A stretch of 64,000 nucleotides of DNA from JAKPAM01 sp047601745 (GTDB taxonomy: Bacteria > Pseudomonadota > Gammaproteobacteria > Burkholderiales > Burkholderiaceae_E). The position numbers and the translations under genes were made by a program. The notes under the pieces were generated by a model. It saw only the letters and a program-made list of their open reading frames with translations, was not told where the DNA came from and did no database searches. How positions within the stretch are numbered: position 1 is the stretch's first letter; each line of letters opens with the position of its first letter. Location of the stretch: NCBI GenBank assembly GCA_047601745.1, contig JASGIS010000001.1, positions 6,200,001-6,264,000 on the forward strand, given 5' to 3'. Positions 37,806 to 45,172 of this stretch are shown piece by piece.

Positions 37806-37812
37806 CCACCAA

Positions 37813-37861
37813 TACCTCGACACCCGAGTCACGTGACACTCGTTACCTGGGTGTCGAGGTA
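37813..37861. terminator. Strong 13-bp hairpin between hemJ and rlmL with a nested palindrome
   Basis: TACCTCGACACCC pairs perfectly with GGGTGTCGAGGTA around a 23-nt loop that itself contains the palindrome GTCACGTGAC. It starts 7 bp after the hemJ stop. There is no T-run, so termination is probable but not certain; an operator role for the CACGTG centre is possible. Confidence 0.6.
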
Positions 37862-37871
37862 CCAGGGTCTG

Positions 37872-37877
37872 TTGACA
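37872..37877 (+). promoter_or_regulatory. -35-like TTGACA before rlmL
   Basis: A consensus TTGACA directly after the hairpin. If used, transcription would start near 37908, downstream of the first possible ATG (37879) and upstream of the TTG at 37954. No clear -10 hexamer is seen. Confidence 0.3.
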
Positions 37878-37878
37878 T

Positions 37879-39312
37879 ATGAATCGAGCCCGCGCAACGA
37901 TCACGTCCCCGCGGACAGACGCCAAGCCAATCCCCATCGCCGGAGCCTTACTCTTGACCCGACACTTCGCGATCTGCCCGCGCGGCCTCGAAGCCGCGCT
38001 CGCCGACGAGCTGGCGTCGCTCGGCGCCGCCGCGATCGCGACGGCTGCCGGCGGCGTCGCCTTCGATGCCGACACACGCGTCGCCTACGCGATCAACCTG
38101 TGGTCGCGGCTGGCCAGCCGCGTGCTGCGCCAGGTCGGCCAGGCCCGCTACCGCAACGACGACGACCTGTACAAGCTGGCGGCGCGCACGCCGTGGGAGA
38201 CCTGGATCGGCCCGCGGCACACGCTGCGCGTCGACGTCAACGCGCATCGCGCGGCGGTGCGCAGCCTGAACTTCGCGACGCTGCGGATCAAGGACGGCAT
38301 CGTCGATCGGCTGCGCCAGCGCGACGGCGAACGCCCGTCGATCGATACGCGCACGCCGGACGTGCGCGTGTTCGGCTTTCTCGACGAACGGCTGCTGACG
38401 CTATACGTCGACCTGTCCGGCGAGCCGCTGTTCAAGCGCGGCTGGCGCGACGCCGGCGCCCATGCCGACGACGGCGACGTCAAGGGCGCGGCGCCGCTGA
38501 AGGAACACCTGGCGGCCGGCCTGCTGGCGCTCAGCGGCTGGACGCCGGACGTGCCGCTGTACGACCCGTTCTGCGGCTCGGGGACGATCCTGGTCGAGGC
38601 CGCCCAGCGCGCGCTGGGCCTGGCCCCCGGACACGCGCGGCACTTCGGATTCGAGGTCCTGCGCGACTTCGACGCCGCGACCTGGCAGTCGGTACGTGGG
38701 CAGCCGTCACCGGTCGCGCACGAGCCCCCCCAATCGACGGCTGCCGTGCCGAGCGCCCTTCCTGCGGCGAACGGCGCCGCTCCGGCCGTCCTGCGCCTGG
38801 CCGGCAGCGACATCGACGCCGACGCCATCGCGCAGACCCGCCGCAACCTGATGCGAGCGGGGCTGACCGACGCGCAGGCCGCGTCGGTCCGGACGCGACA
38901 GGTCGATTTCGCCGACGCGCCGCCGCCGTTCGACGAGCCCGGCATCGTGCTGTGCAATCCGCCGTACGGCGAACGCCTCGCGGTCCGCGGGCCCGCGCCC
39001 GGCGCGCGTCGGCCCGGCTCCGGCGGCTTCGGCGGCTCCGGCGGCTTCAGCGGATCGGGCGCCGCCCGGGATCCGGGTCGCGGCGCCGGGGCGCGCGTCC
39101 GCGATGCGCGGCCGGCCGGCGACGACATGGCGCGCTTCGCCGATCACCTGAAGCGCCATTACCGCGGCTGGAAGATCTGCATGCTGACGGCCGACCTGTC
39201 GCTGCCGCGCCAGCTCGGCCTGAAGGAGCGGCGCAAGACGCCGCTGTTCAACGGACCGCTCGAATGCCGTTTGTTCGTGTTCGAGATCTACGCGGAAGCC
39301 GACGCCCGGTAA
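37879..39312 (+). CDS. rlmL: RlmL-type 23S rRNA guanine-N2 methyltransferase
   Basis: SAM-dependent enzyme related to the N-terminal half of E. coli RlmL, which makes m2G2445 in 23S rRNA; 477 residues from the ATG. Order: N-terminal ferredoxin-like part (FAICPRGLEAALADELASLG, 30-49), THUMP domain to about 180, then a Rossmann MTase with YDPFCGSGTILVEAA (228-242) and catalytic NPPYGERL (360-367). Residues 375-416 are a Gly/Ser/Arg-rich insertion just after NPPY. The true start may be TTG at 37954 (26th codon), with GGAG nine bases upstream, which gives the usual MTRHFAICPRG-like beginning. The C-terminal RlmK half is absent, as usual in beta-proteobacteria. Confidence 0.9.
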   Translation: MNRARATITSPRTDAKPIPIAGALLLTRHFAICPRGLEAALADELASLGAAAIATAAGGVAFDADTRVAYAINLWSRLASRVLRQVGQARYRNDDDLYKLAARTPWETWIGPRHTLRVDVNAHRAAVRSLNFATLRIKDGIVDRLRQRDGERPSIDTRTPDVRVFGFLDERLLTLYVDLSGEPLFKRGWRDAGAHADDGDVKGAAPLKEHLAAGLLALSGWTPDVPLYDPFCGSGTILVEAAQRALGLAPGHARHFGFEVLRDFDAATWQSVRGQPSPVAHEPPQSTAAVPSALPAANGAAPAVLRLAGSDIDADAIAQTRRNLMRAGLTDAQAASVRTRQVDFADAPPPFDEPGIVLCNPPYGERLAVRGPAPGARRPGSGGFGGSGGFSGSGAARDPGRGAGARVRDARPAGDDMARFADHLKRHYRGWKICMLTADLSLPRQLGLKERRKTPLFNGPLECRLFVFEIYAEADAR

Positions 39313-39342
39313 GGACGACGCGCGTACGTTGTTCACCGGTTC

Positions 39343-40215
39343 TCACTGCAGGCTGACCCGCACGATCCGGCACGCGTGCCCGCGCGCGCAGTCGCCCGCG
39401 CCCGCGCCCGGCATCGCGTTCGCCGGCGGCTCGGCGCGCACCGACGCCGTCACGTTCGCGTCGGCGCCCGACGCACCCGACGCACCCGACATACCCGACA
39501 TACCCGACATACCCGAAGCACCCGAGGCACCCAGAGCCCCCAAAGCACCCGACATACCCAGCTCGCCCGATACCCCCATTGCACCCGGCGCCCCCCGCGC
39601 CGACGCGCGGGCCACGGCCGACGCCGACAGGTCGCGATCGCGGGCCAGCGATCCGTGCTCGGGCGAACGGGCCGGCGAGGCGATCGACTCGCGGTCGTCG
39701 ACGTCGGCCACGGCGACCGCGGACGCGGACGCGGACGCGGACGCGGCATCATCGGCCGGGCGCGCGACCGCCGGCAGGCGCGCCGCCGAACCCGGCGAAT
39801 CGCCCAGCGCGGTGCCGACCATGCCGATCGACGGGTCGACCAGCGCTTCGGCCATCGCCGCGTCGAACTCGACGGAACCGGCCTGTGCGGCGGCCATCGA
39901 CGCGACCGACGGCGGCGGATCGAAGCGGCCGCAACTGGCGAAGGACGCCAGCGCGGGTTCCGCGCACGCGCCGAACCCCGACAGCGCCAGACCGCCGGCC
40001 GATCCTCCCGGCGCCGCATGCAGCGCCAGCAGCAGCGACACCAGCAGCACGCCCATCAGCGGCCGGACCGGCATTCGGCCCGAACGCGCCTTGGCGTTCC
40101 GGTCGCGCCCGTCCTGACCGTGCGAGCGCCGCACCAGCAGCAGCGCCGCCCGCACCAGGAAGAGCACGCATTCCCGCAGGGCTTCGACGATCTGGCGACC
40201 GTAGAGGGGCAGCAT
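39343..40215 (-). CDS. Low-complexity membrane/secreted protein, unknown
   Basis: A 290-residue protein I do not recognise. A basic region (RDRNAKARSGRMPVRP) precedes a hydrophobic segment at about 53-68 (LMGVLLVSLLLALHAAP), likely a membrane anchor or late signal. The rest is rich in Ala, Ser and Gly, with an alternating SASASASA stretch and a run of three-residue GMSG/GASG units near 215-255. Two Cys-bearing ends (FASCGRF and GDCARGHACRI) may be disulfide-linked. GGAGGA six bases before the ATG supports this strand. The opposite strand is also open for 262 codons but lacks a ribosome-binding site and hydrophobic logic. It follows pilU by 47 bp in the same direction, so a link to pili is possible. 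Confidence 0.6.
   Translation of the reverse strand: MLPLYGRQIVEALRECVLFLVRAALLLVRRSHGQDGRDRNAKARSGRMPVRPLMGVLLVSLLLALHAAPGGSAGGLALSGFGACAEPALASFASCGRFDPPPSVASMAAAQAGSVEFDAAMAEALVDPSIGMVGTALGDSPGSAARLPAVARPADDAASASASASAVAVADVDDRESIASPARSPEHGSLARDRDLSASAVARASARGAPGAMGVSGELGMSGALGALGASGASGMSGMSGMSGASGASGADANVTASVRAEPPANAMPGAGAGDCARGHACRIVRVSLQ
39466..39560. repeat. 9-bp tandem repeats within the low-complexity gene
   Basis: Units of CCCGACATA or CCCGACGCA (plus strand) encode the GMSG/GASG tripeptides of the minus-strand protein. The count could vary in frame. Confidence 0.7.
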
Positions 40216-40262
40216 GATGATTCCTCCGGCTGATGTCTTGGTTCGATGGATGGTCCGGGCGC

Positions 40263-41396
40263 CTAGACGATGCCCAGGTGTTCGATGCCCTTGTTCAGAT
40301 CGCGTTCGCCGAGCTTGCTCTGCAGCTTGATCGTCAGTCGCAGATCGTTGACCGAGTCCGCGTTGCGCAGCGCGTCCTCATAAGTGATCTTCTCGTCCTC
40401 GTACAGGTCGAACAGCGCCTGGTCGAACGTCTGCATGCCCAGTTCGCGGCTCTTCTTCATCGTCTCCTTGATCAGGCCGACCTCGCCCTTGAAGATCTGG
40501 TCGGCGACCAGCGGCGTGTTCAGCATGATCTCGACCGCCGGCACGCGTCCCTTGCCCTGCGCGACCGGAATCAGCCGCTGCGAGACCACGGCCTTCAGGT
40601 TCAGCGACAGGTCCATCAGCAACTGCGCGCGCCGGTCTTCGGGAAAGAAGTTGATGATCCGGTCCAGCGCCTGGTTCGCGCTGTTCGCGTGCAGCGTGGC
40701 CAGGCACAGGTGCCCGGTCTCGGCGAACGCCACCGCGTGCTCCATCGTCTCGCGGTCGCGGATCTCGCCGATCAGGATCACATCGGGCGCCTGACGAAGC
40801 GTGTTCTTCAGCGCGATCTCCCAGCCCTCGGTATCGACGCCGACCTCGCGATGCGTGACGATGCACTGGCGATGCGGATGCACGAACTCGACCGGGTCCT
40901 CGATCGTGACGATGTGTCCCTGGCTGTTCTCGTTGCGGTGGCCGACCATCGCCGCCAGCGAGTTGGACTTGCCCGAGCCGGTCGCCCCGGCGACGATGAC
41001 CAGCCCGCGCTTGGTCATCGCGACGTCCCTCAGGATCGTCGGCAGTTGCAGCTCCTCGATCGTCGGGATCTCCTGCTTGATCGTCCTCAGCACGATGCCG
41101 ACGCGGCCGAGCTGCGTGAACGTGTTGACGCGAAAGCGGCCGATGCCGGTCGGGCTGATCGCGAAGTTCACCTCCTTCTTCGCCTCGAACTCGGCCGCCT
41201 GCCGGTCGTTCATCAGCGCGCGCGCCAGCTCCAGCGTGTGCTGCGCGGTCAGCGGCGAGTTCGAGACCGGCTGCAGGCGGCCGTCGACCTTGAACGCCGG
41301 CGGGAATTCGGCGGTCAGGAACAGGTCCGAGCCATTGCGCGACAGCATCAGCCGCAGCAGGTCCTGCAAGAACTTCGAGGCTTGTTCGCGTTCCAT
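40263..41396 (-). CDS. pilU: Type IV pilus retraction ATPase paralogue
   Basis: Hexameric GspE/PilT-family ATPase of 377 residues that assists PilT in retracting type IV pili. It has the N-terminal PAS-like domain (SRNGSDLFLTAEFPPAFKVDG), Walker A GATGSGKS, Asp box VTIEDPVEFVH, Walker B DVILIGEIRDRETM, and His box AETGHLCLATLHANSANQALD. The ATG was chosen to give the usual MEREQASKFLQDLL beginning; the frame extends upstream only as shadow. It is 119 bp downstream of pilT. The classical PilU features (longer C-terminal helix, QSKLGERDLNKGIEHLG) are present. Confidence 0.95.
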   Translation of the reverse strand: MEREQASKFLQDLLRLMLSRNGSDLFLTAEFPPAFKVDGRLQPVSNSPLTAQHTLELARALMNDRQAAEFEAKKEVNFAISPTGIGRFRVNTFTQLGRVGIVLRTIKQEIPTIEELQLPTILRDVAMTKRGLVIVAGATGSGKSNSLAAMVGHRNENSQGHIVTIEDPVEFVHPHRQCIVTHREVGVDTEGWEIALKNTLRQAPDVILIGEIRDRETMEHAVAFAETGHLCLATLHANSANQALDRIINFFPEDRRAQLLMDLSLNLKAVVSQRLIPVAQGKGRVPAVEIMLNTPLVADQIFKGEVGLIKETMKKSRELGMQTFDQALFDLYEDEKITYEDALRNADSVNDLRLTIKLQSKLGERDLNKGIEHLGIV

Positions 41397-41515
41397 CGCG
41401 TCGGTGTCCTGTCGTCGGTCGAAGAAAGCCCGGGCGGGCTGGAATGGAGAGGGACGGGTCGCTGCCGGGATCGGTCGGCGCCGATCGCAACCGGCCGGGC
41501 CGCGATCGCGCGCGC

Positions 41516-42562
41516 TCAGACGCCGGGGAAGTTCTCCTTGACCGACGCGGCCGCGCGGGCCTCGGTCATCGAGATGGCGCCCTTGCGGACCAGGTCGGTC
41601 AGACACTGGTCGAGCGTCTGCATGCCCAATGCCCCGCCGGTCTGGATCGTCGCGTTCATCTGCGCGACCTTGGCCTCGCGGATCAGGTTGCGGATCGCCG
41701 GCGTGCCGATCATGATCTCGTGCGCCGCGACCCGGCCCCCGCCGTCCTTGGTCTTGAGCAGCGACTGCGAGATCACCGCACGCAGCGACTCGGACAGCAT
41801 CGCCCGCACCATGTCCTTCTCGGCCGCCGGAAACACGTCGACGACCCGGTCGATGGTCTTGGCCGCCGACGACGTATGCAGCGTGCCGAACACCAGGTGG
41901 CCGGTCTCGGCCGCGGTCAGCGCCAGGCGGATCGTCTCCAGGTCGCGCAGCTCGCCGACCAGGATGATGTCCGGGTCCTCGCGCAGCGCCGAGCGCAGCG
42001 CGTTGTTGAACGACAGCGTCTGCGGGCCCACCTCGCGCTGGTTGATCAGGCAGCGCTTGGACTCGTGCACGAATTCGATCGGATCCTCGACGGTCAGGAT
42101 GTGGCCGTAGTGGTTCTCGTTGATGTGGTTGATCATCGCCGCGAGCGTCGTCGACTTGCCCGAACCGGTCGGCCCGGTCACCAGCACGATGCCGCGCGGC
42201 GTGTTGGCGATCTCGGTGAAGATCTTCGGCGCGTTCAGTTCCTCGAGCGTCAGGATCTTCGAGGGAATCGTCCGCAGCACGGCGGCCGCGCCGCGCTGCT
42301 GCACGAACGCGTTGACCCGGAAGCGCGCCAGGCCCGGGATCGCGAACGAGAAGTCGCACTCGAGCTTTTCCTCGTACTCCTTGCGCTGCGCGTCGTTCAT
42401 GATGTCGTAGATCATGCCGTGGACATCCTTGTGCTCCATCGGCGGCAGGTTGATCCGGCGCACGTCGCCGTGCACGCGGATCATCGGCGGCAGACCCGAC
42501 GACAGATGCAGATCGGAAGCCTTGTTCTTGACCGCGAAGGCCAGCAGTTCGGAAATGTCCAT
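41516..42562 (-). CDS. pilT: Type IV pilus retraction ATPase
   Basis: Motor protein of 348 residues that depolymerises pili for twitching and DNA uptake. It starts MDISELLAFAVKNKASDLHL, as in characterised PilT. Walker A GPTGSGKSTT, Asp box TVEDPIEFVH, Walker B DIILVGELRDLETI, and His box AETGHLVFGTLHTSSA are intact, and the C-terminal AIRNLIREAKVAQM (AIRNLIRE retraction motif) is exact. First of the pilT-pilU pair on the minus strand. In Pseudomonas and many others the divergent neighbour is yggS-proC; here those genes are absent, with proC located 4 kb away. Confidence 0.97.
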   Translation of the reverse strand: MDISELLAFAVKNKASDLHLSSGLPPMIRVHGDVRRINLPPMEHKDVHGMIYDIMNDAQRKEYEEKLECDFSFAIPGLARFRVNAFVQQRGAAAVLRTIPSKILTLEELNAPKIFTEIANTPRGIVLVTGPTGSGKSTTLAAMINHINENHYGHILTVEDPIEFVHESKRCLINQREVGPQTLSFNNALRSALREDPDIILVGELRDLETIRLALTAAETGHLVFGTLHTSSAAKTIDRVVDVFPAAEKDMVRAMLSESLRAVISQSLLKTKDGGGRVAAHEIMIGTPAIRNLIREAKVAQMNATIQTGGALGMQTLDQCLTDLVRKGAISMTEARAAASVKENFPGV

Positions 42563-42863
42563 TGCGAATCCCCAGTGGGCACGGCGACGGCGCAGGCCGC
42601 GTTCGTCGCCTGATCGACGCACTGGCTTGATTTTTCCGACGGACGGCGCCGGTGGCACGCATCGGCCGGCAGACCGTAGAATCGAGCGATGAACGGCGTC
42701 CTCCCGTTGCCGCAACGCGACGAGGCGGCGTAGTCGCGGACCCACGACTGTCTCGTCCGCCATCACCGTCCCACCGGTCCGGACGCGGCGATCGCCGAAG
42801 GATCGACGATCATGCGTGTCGGCACCGCGCTGTGCGGTTCACGCGCCCGACAAGGAGAGTCCG
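42563..42863. other. 301-bp gap divergent from pilT with a promoter-like site and a 14-codon frame
   Basis: Contains TAGAAT (42677-42682) followed after six bases by ATG and 14 codons (MNGVLPLPQRDEAA, 42689-42733), the same leaderless geometry as the SDR gene. The position is where yggS stands in related genomes, so it may be a vestige of that gene's promoter. The remainder shows only GC-rich sequence. Confidence 0.4.
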
Positions 42864-43349
42864 ATGGCCGATGGTTCCGATCTGCTGCTGTACCTGGGCC
42901 GCTTCACCGATGCGCTCGAGCGCGGCGACGCTTCCGGGTTCGCCGCGGCCTTCACGCCCGATGCCGTCTACGACGACGTGTTCTACGGCCGCTTCGAAGG
43001 GCGCGAGGCGATTCGCGCGATGATCGCCGAGCGCTGGCTCGGCGACGGCCGGGATTTTCGCTGGGAGATGCGCGACCCGGTCTTCGACGGGCGCACCGGC
43101 TACGCGAACTGGTGGTTCAGCTTCACGTCGACCAAGCAGGCAGGCCGGCGCGCGCTGATGGTGGGCGCCAGCAAGGTCGTCGTCCAGGGCGGACTGATCC
43201 GCGACTACCGCGAGTGGTGCTACGACGGCGCCGCGCTGGCGGGGCTGGGCGTGCCCGGCGACGTCCAGCAGCGGCGCTTCGAGGCCCAGGACCTGAAGTT
43301 CCGCGGCCGCGCCGACAAGGCGCGGCACCTGCTGGACGATGGGTCCTGA
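42864..43349 (+). CDS. SnoaL-like (NTF2-fold) protein
   Basis: Protein of 161 residues with the cone-shaped NTF2/SnoaL fold: helix YLGRFTDALERGDASGFAAAF, TPDAVYDDVFYGRFEGREAI, and a C-terminal beta sheet ending in REWCYDGAALAGLG. Members include ketosteroid isomerase-like and polyketide cyclase-like enzymes as well as binding proteins. The pattern DDVFYGRFEGREAIR and the Trp-rich WWFSFTSTK strand are typical of uncharacterised nuclear-transport-factor-2 proteins. AGGAGA sits eight bases before the ATG. The stop codon is inside an 8-bp hairpin shared with the convergent aqpZ gene. No substrate is inferred. Confidence 0.78.
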   Translation: MADGSDLLLYLGRFTDALERGDASGFAAAFTPDAVYDDVFYGRFEGREAIRAMIAERWLGDGRDFRWEMRDPVFDGRTGYANWWFSFTSTKQAGRRALMVGASKVVVQGGLIRDYREWCYDGAALAGLGVPGDVQQRRFEAQDLKFRGRADKARHLLDDGS

Positions 43350-43361
43350 ACCGCAGGACCC
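43341..43361. terminator. Bidirectional hairpin over the SnoaL-like stop codon
   Basis: GGGTCCTG/CAGGACCC, perfect 8-bp stem with loop AACCG, between two convergent genes. The TGA stop overlaps the stem and loop. There is no T-run. Confidence 0.5.
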
Positions 43362-43370
43362 GTCGGCGCG

Positions 43371-44081
43371 TCATGCGTCGGCGTCGCGGCCGATGATCCG
43401 GTAGACGATGCCGCCGATGATCGCGCCGATGATCGGCGCGACCCAGAACACCCACAGTTGCGACAGGTACTCGCCGCCGGCGAAGAGCGCCGGTCCGGTG
43501 CTGCGCGCCGGATTGACCGAGGTGTTGGTCACCGGGATGCTGATCAGGTGGATCAGCGTCAGGCCCAGGCCGATCGCGATCGGCGCGAAGCCGGCCGGCG
43601 CGCGGCGATCGGTCGCGCCGAGGATGATGACGATGAACATCCCCGTCATCACGATCTCGGTCAGAAAGCCGGCCGCCATCGAATAGCCGCCGGGCGACAG
43701 CGACGCGACGCCGTTCGAGGCCATGCCCTTCGTCACGTCGAAGCCGGCCTTGCCGGTCGCGATCAGGTACAGCACGCCGGCGCCGGCGATCGCGCCGATC
43801 GTCTGCGCGATGATGTACGGAATCAGGTCCTTGGCGGCGAAGCGCCCGCCGACGACCAGGCCGACCGACACCGCCGGATTCAGGTGACAGCCCGAGATGT
43901 GCCCGATCGCGAACGCCATCGTCAGCACCGTCAGGCCGAACGCGAGCGAGACGCCCAGCAGGCCGATGCCTACCTGGGGAAACGCGGCCGCCAGTACCGC
44001 GCTGCCGCAGCCGCCCAGCACCAGCCAGAACGTGCCGACCAGCTCGGCGAATAATCGTTGGGATAAGGGGATCGTTTTCAT
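43371..44081 (-). CDS. aqpZ: Aquaporin Z
   Basis: Water channel of the inner membrane, 236 residues and six helices with two half-helices. Both NPA boxes are present (HLNPAVS at 67-73 and SVNPARS at 189-194). The selectivity filter fits a narrow water pore: an aromatic Phe near 48, His178, Thr187 and Arg193, matching the AqpZ set rather than the wider glycerol facilitator. It is therefore not the glycerol channel of the glp locus, although it may leak glycerol slightly. It diverges from the cupin gene across an AT-rich operator-like palindrome and may respond to osmotic change. Confidence 0.95.
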   Translation of the reverse strand: MKTIPLSQRLFAELVGTFWLVLGGCGSAVLAAAFPQVGIGLLGVSLAFGLTVLTMAFAIGHISGCHLNPAVSVGLVVGGRFAAKDLIPYIIAQTIGAIAGAGVLYLIATGKAGFDVTKGMASNGVASLSPGGYSMAAGFLTEIVMTGMFIVIILGATDRRAPAGFAPIAIGLGLTLIHLISIPVTNTSVNPARSTGPALFAGGEYLSQLWVFWVAPIIGAIIGGIVYRIIGRDADA

Positions 44082-44166
44082 CGGGATACTCTCATGACGG
44101 ACAATACCGGGGAGGGGGACGACACGTTACTCGCATCAGCTGTCGGCCGGCTATAACCCAACGATC

Positions 44167-44187
44167 ATTAACAAATGTGTTGTTAAT
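44167..44187. promoter_or_regulatory. AT-rich palindrome ATTAACAA-N5-TTGTTAAT
   Basis: Perfect 8-bp inverted repeat in the divergent aqpZ/cupin spacer, in one of the few AT-rich patches of the window. Size and symmetry suit a MarR-, TetR- or LysR-type operator. The regulator is unknown. Confidence 0.55.
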
Positions 44188-44251
44188 ATGTCCTTATCGA
44201 TCGATTGCCCCTTTGATTGACCCGGATTTTGCTTTACTGACAGCTTTTTCG

Positions 44252-44740
44252 ATGACGCAAACGCCCCCGATGCTCGCCCTCGACGCCCGACGCCTGGATG
44301 AACTGATCGACGCCGCCCGGCGCAGTCCGCGACGGCGCTTGAACCTGAATCTGCACCCGACGATGGACGAGCCGATCCACCGGCTGGCCATCGCGATGGA
44401 ACCGGATTCTTACGTGCGGCCGCACCGGCATCCGGCGCGCTGGGAGTTGCTGATCGTCGTGCGGGGGCGCTTCGACGTGTCGACGTTCGACGACGACGCG
44501 CGGCTGACCGGCCGCATCCGTTTGGCGGCAGGCGAAACGGCGGCGCTGCAATATCCGGCCGGCACGTGGCACACGCTGGTCGCGCTCGATAGCGGCAGCG
44601 TGTTCTTCGAAGTGAAGGAGGGTCCCTACCTGCCGGTCGACGCCGCGGACTGGTTGCCCGGCGCGCCGGCCGAGGGCGCATCGACCGTGCCGGCCTTTCT
44701 GCAAAGGCTGGCGGTCATGCGGATCGGCGAACGGATCTGA
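44252..44740 (+). CDS. WbuC-family cupin-fold metalloprotein
   Basis: Small cupin of 162 residues. The WbuC pattern is clear: LDARRLDELIDAARRSPRRR, LNLNLHPTMDEPIHRLAIA, and the metal-site segment SYVRPHRHPARWELLIVVRG, which supplies two His and one Glu. A later His lies in PAGTWHTLV. In enteric bacteria wbuC stands near O-antigen genes, but the reaction is not established. Here the gene lies between aqpZ and rpsT, without any sugar genes. The start could also be the ATG six codons later, which lies closer to the fold. It ends two bases into a 30-bp perfect palindrome. Confidence 0.78.
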   Translation: MTQTPPMLALDARRLDELIDAARRSPRRRLNLNLHPTMDEPIHRLAIAMEPDSYVRPHRHPARWELLIVVRGRFDVSTFDDDARLTGRIRLAAGETAALQYPAGTWHTLVALDSGSVFFEVKEGPYLPVDAADWLPGAPAEGASTVPAFLQRLAVMRIGERI

Positions 44741-44768
44741 CGGATCCGGATCCGGATCCGGATCCGTC
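44739..44768. repeat. 30-bp perfect palindrome built on four GGATCC units
   Basis: GAC-(GGATCC)4-GTC is self-complementary and fills the gap between the convergent cupin and rpsT stop codons exactly. It can fold as a 13-15-bp hairpin in either transcript and may serve as a shared terminator, though it lacks T-runs. Confidence 0.7.
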
Positions 44769-44770
44769 GA

Positions 44771-45034
44771 TCAGGCCATCGCCTTGACGGCGGCGGACAG
44801 GCGGCTCTTGTAGCGCGACGCGGCGTTCTTGTGGATCACGCGCTTGTCGGCGATCCGATCGATCGTGCTCTGGCCCGCGCGCAGTTCGGCAGTGGCGGCA
44901 GCCTTGTCGCCCGAGGCGATCGCCTTGCGGACTTTCTTGATCGCGGTGCGCAGCGCCGAGCGCTGGCTGGAGTTCAGCAGATTGCGCGCGACGTCCTGGC
45001 GTGCGCGTTTGCGGGAAGAAGCGATGTTTGCCAT
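44771..45034 (-). CDS. rpsT: 30S ribosomal protein S20
   Basis: Primary 16S rRNA-binding protein of the small subunit, 87 residues, very basic. It begins MANIASSRKRARQ, the near-universal S20 start, and continues with NSSQRSALRTAIKKVRKAI and DRIADKRVIHKNAASRYKSRL. Upstream in-frame codons are outside the family pattern. It is transcribed alone, divergent from murJ, as in many beta- and gamma-proteobacteria. In E. coli S20 represses its own translation; the leader here (about 95 nt) gives room for that, which is inference. Confidence 0.97.
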   Translation of the reverse strand: MANIASSRKRARQDVARNLLNSSQRSALRTAIKKVRKAIASGDKAAATAELRAGQSTIDRIADKRVIHKNAASRYKSRLSAAVKAMA

Positions 45035-45129
45035 GCGAGAATCCGGGAAAAGACGGTTGGTTCCATCGGCCGCGGGTACGATTCGCCCGACGCCTGTGAG
45101 CAACCACTACCACAACGGAAAAGCCTTGT

Positions 45130-45137
45130 ATTTTAAT
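45130..45137. promoter_or_regulatory. Shared AT-rich core of the rpsT/murJ divergent promoters
   Basis: ATTTTAAT supplies TAAAAT as a -10 for rpsT on the minus strand and TTTAAT as a -10 for murJ on the plus strand, so the two promoters would overlap and exclude each other. Confidence 0.4.
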
Positions 45138-45172
45138 CCGAATAGCGCCTCGCGGGCAAGCGGGGTGCTTGC

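Noticed and set aside
39329..40117. Plus-strand protein rich in Asp-Ala-Pro and Asp-Ile-Pro repeats
   Set aside because: No ribosome-binding site or signal; the opposite frame has GGAGGA and a membrane segment. Not fully excluded.
43371..44081. Glycerol facilitator glpF
   Set aside because: The narrow-pore residues (Phe, His178, Thr187, Arg193) fit a water channel; it is 19 kb from the glp genes.
44739..44768. Cloning-linker artefact at the GGATCC run
   Set aside because: Flanking genes are intact and native in codon use on both sides; still worth confirming in reads.
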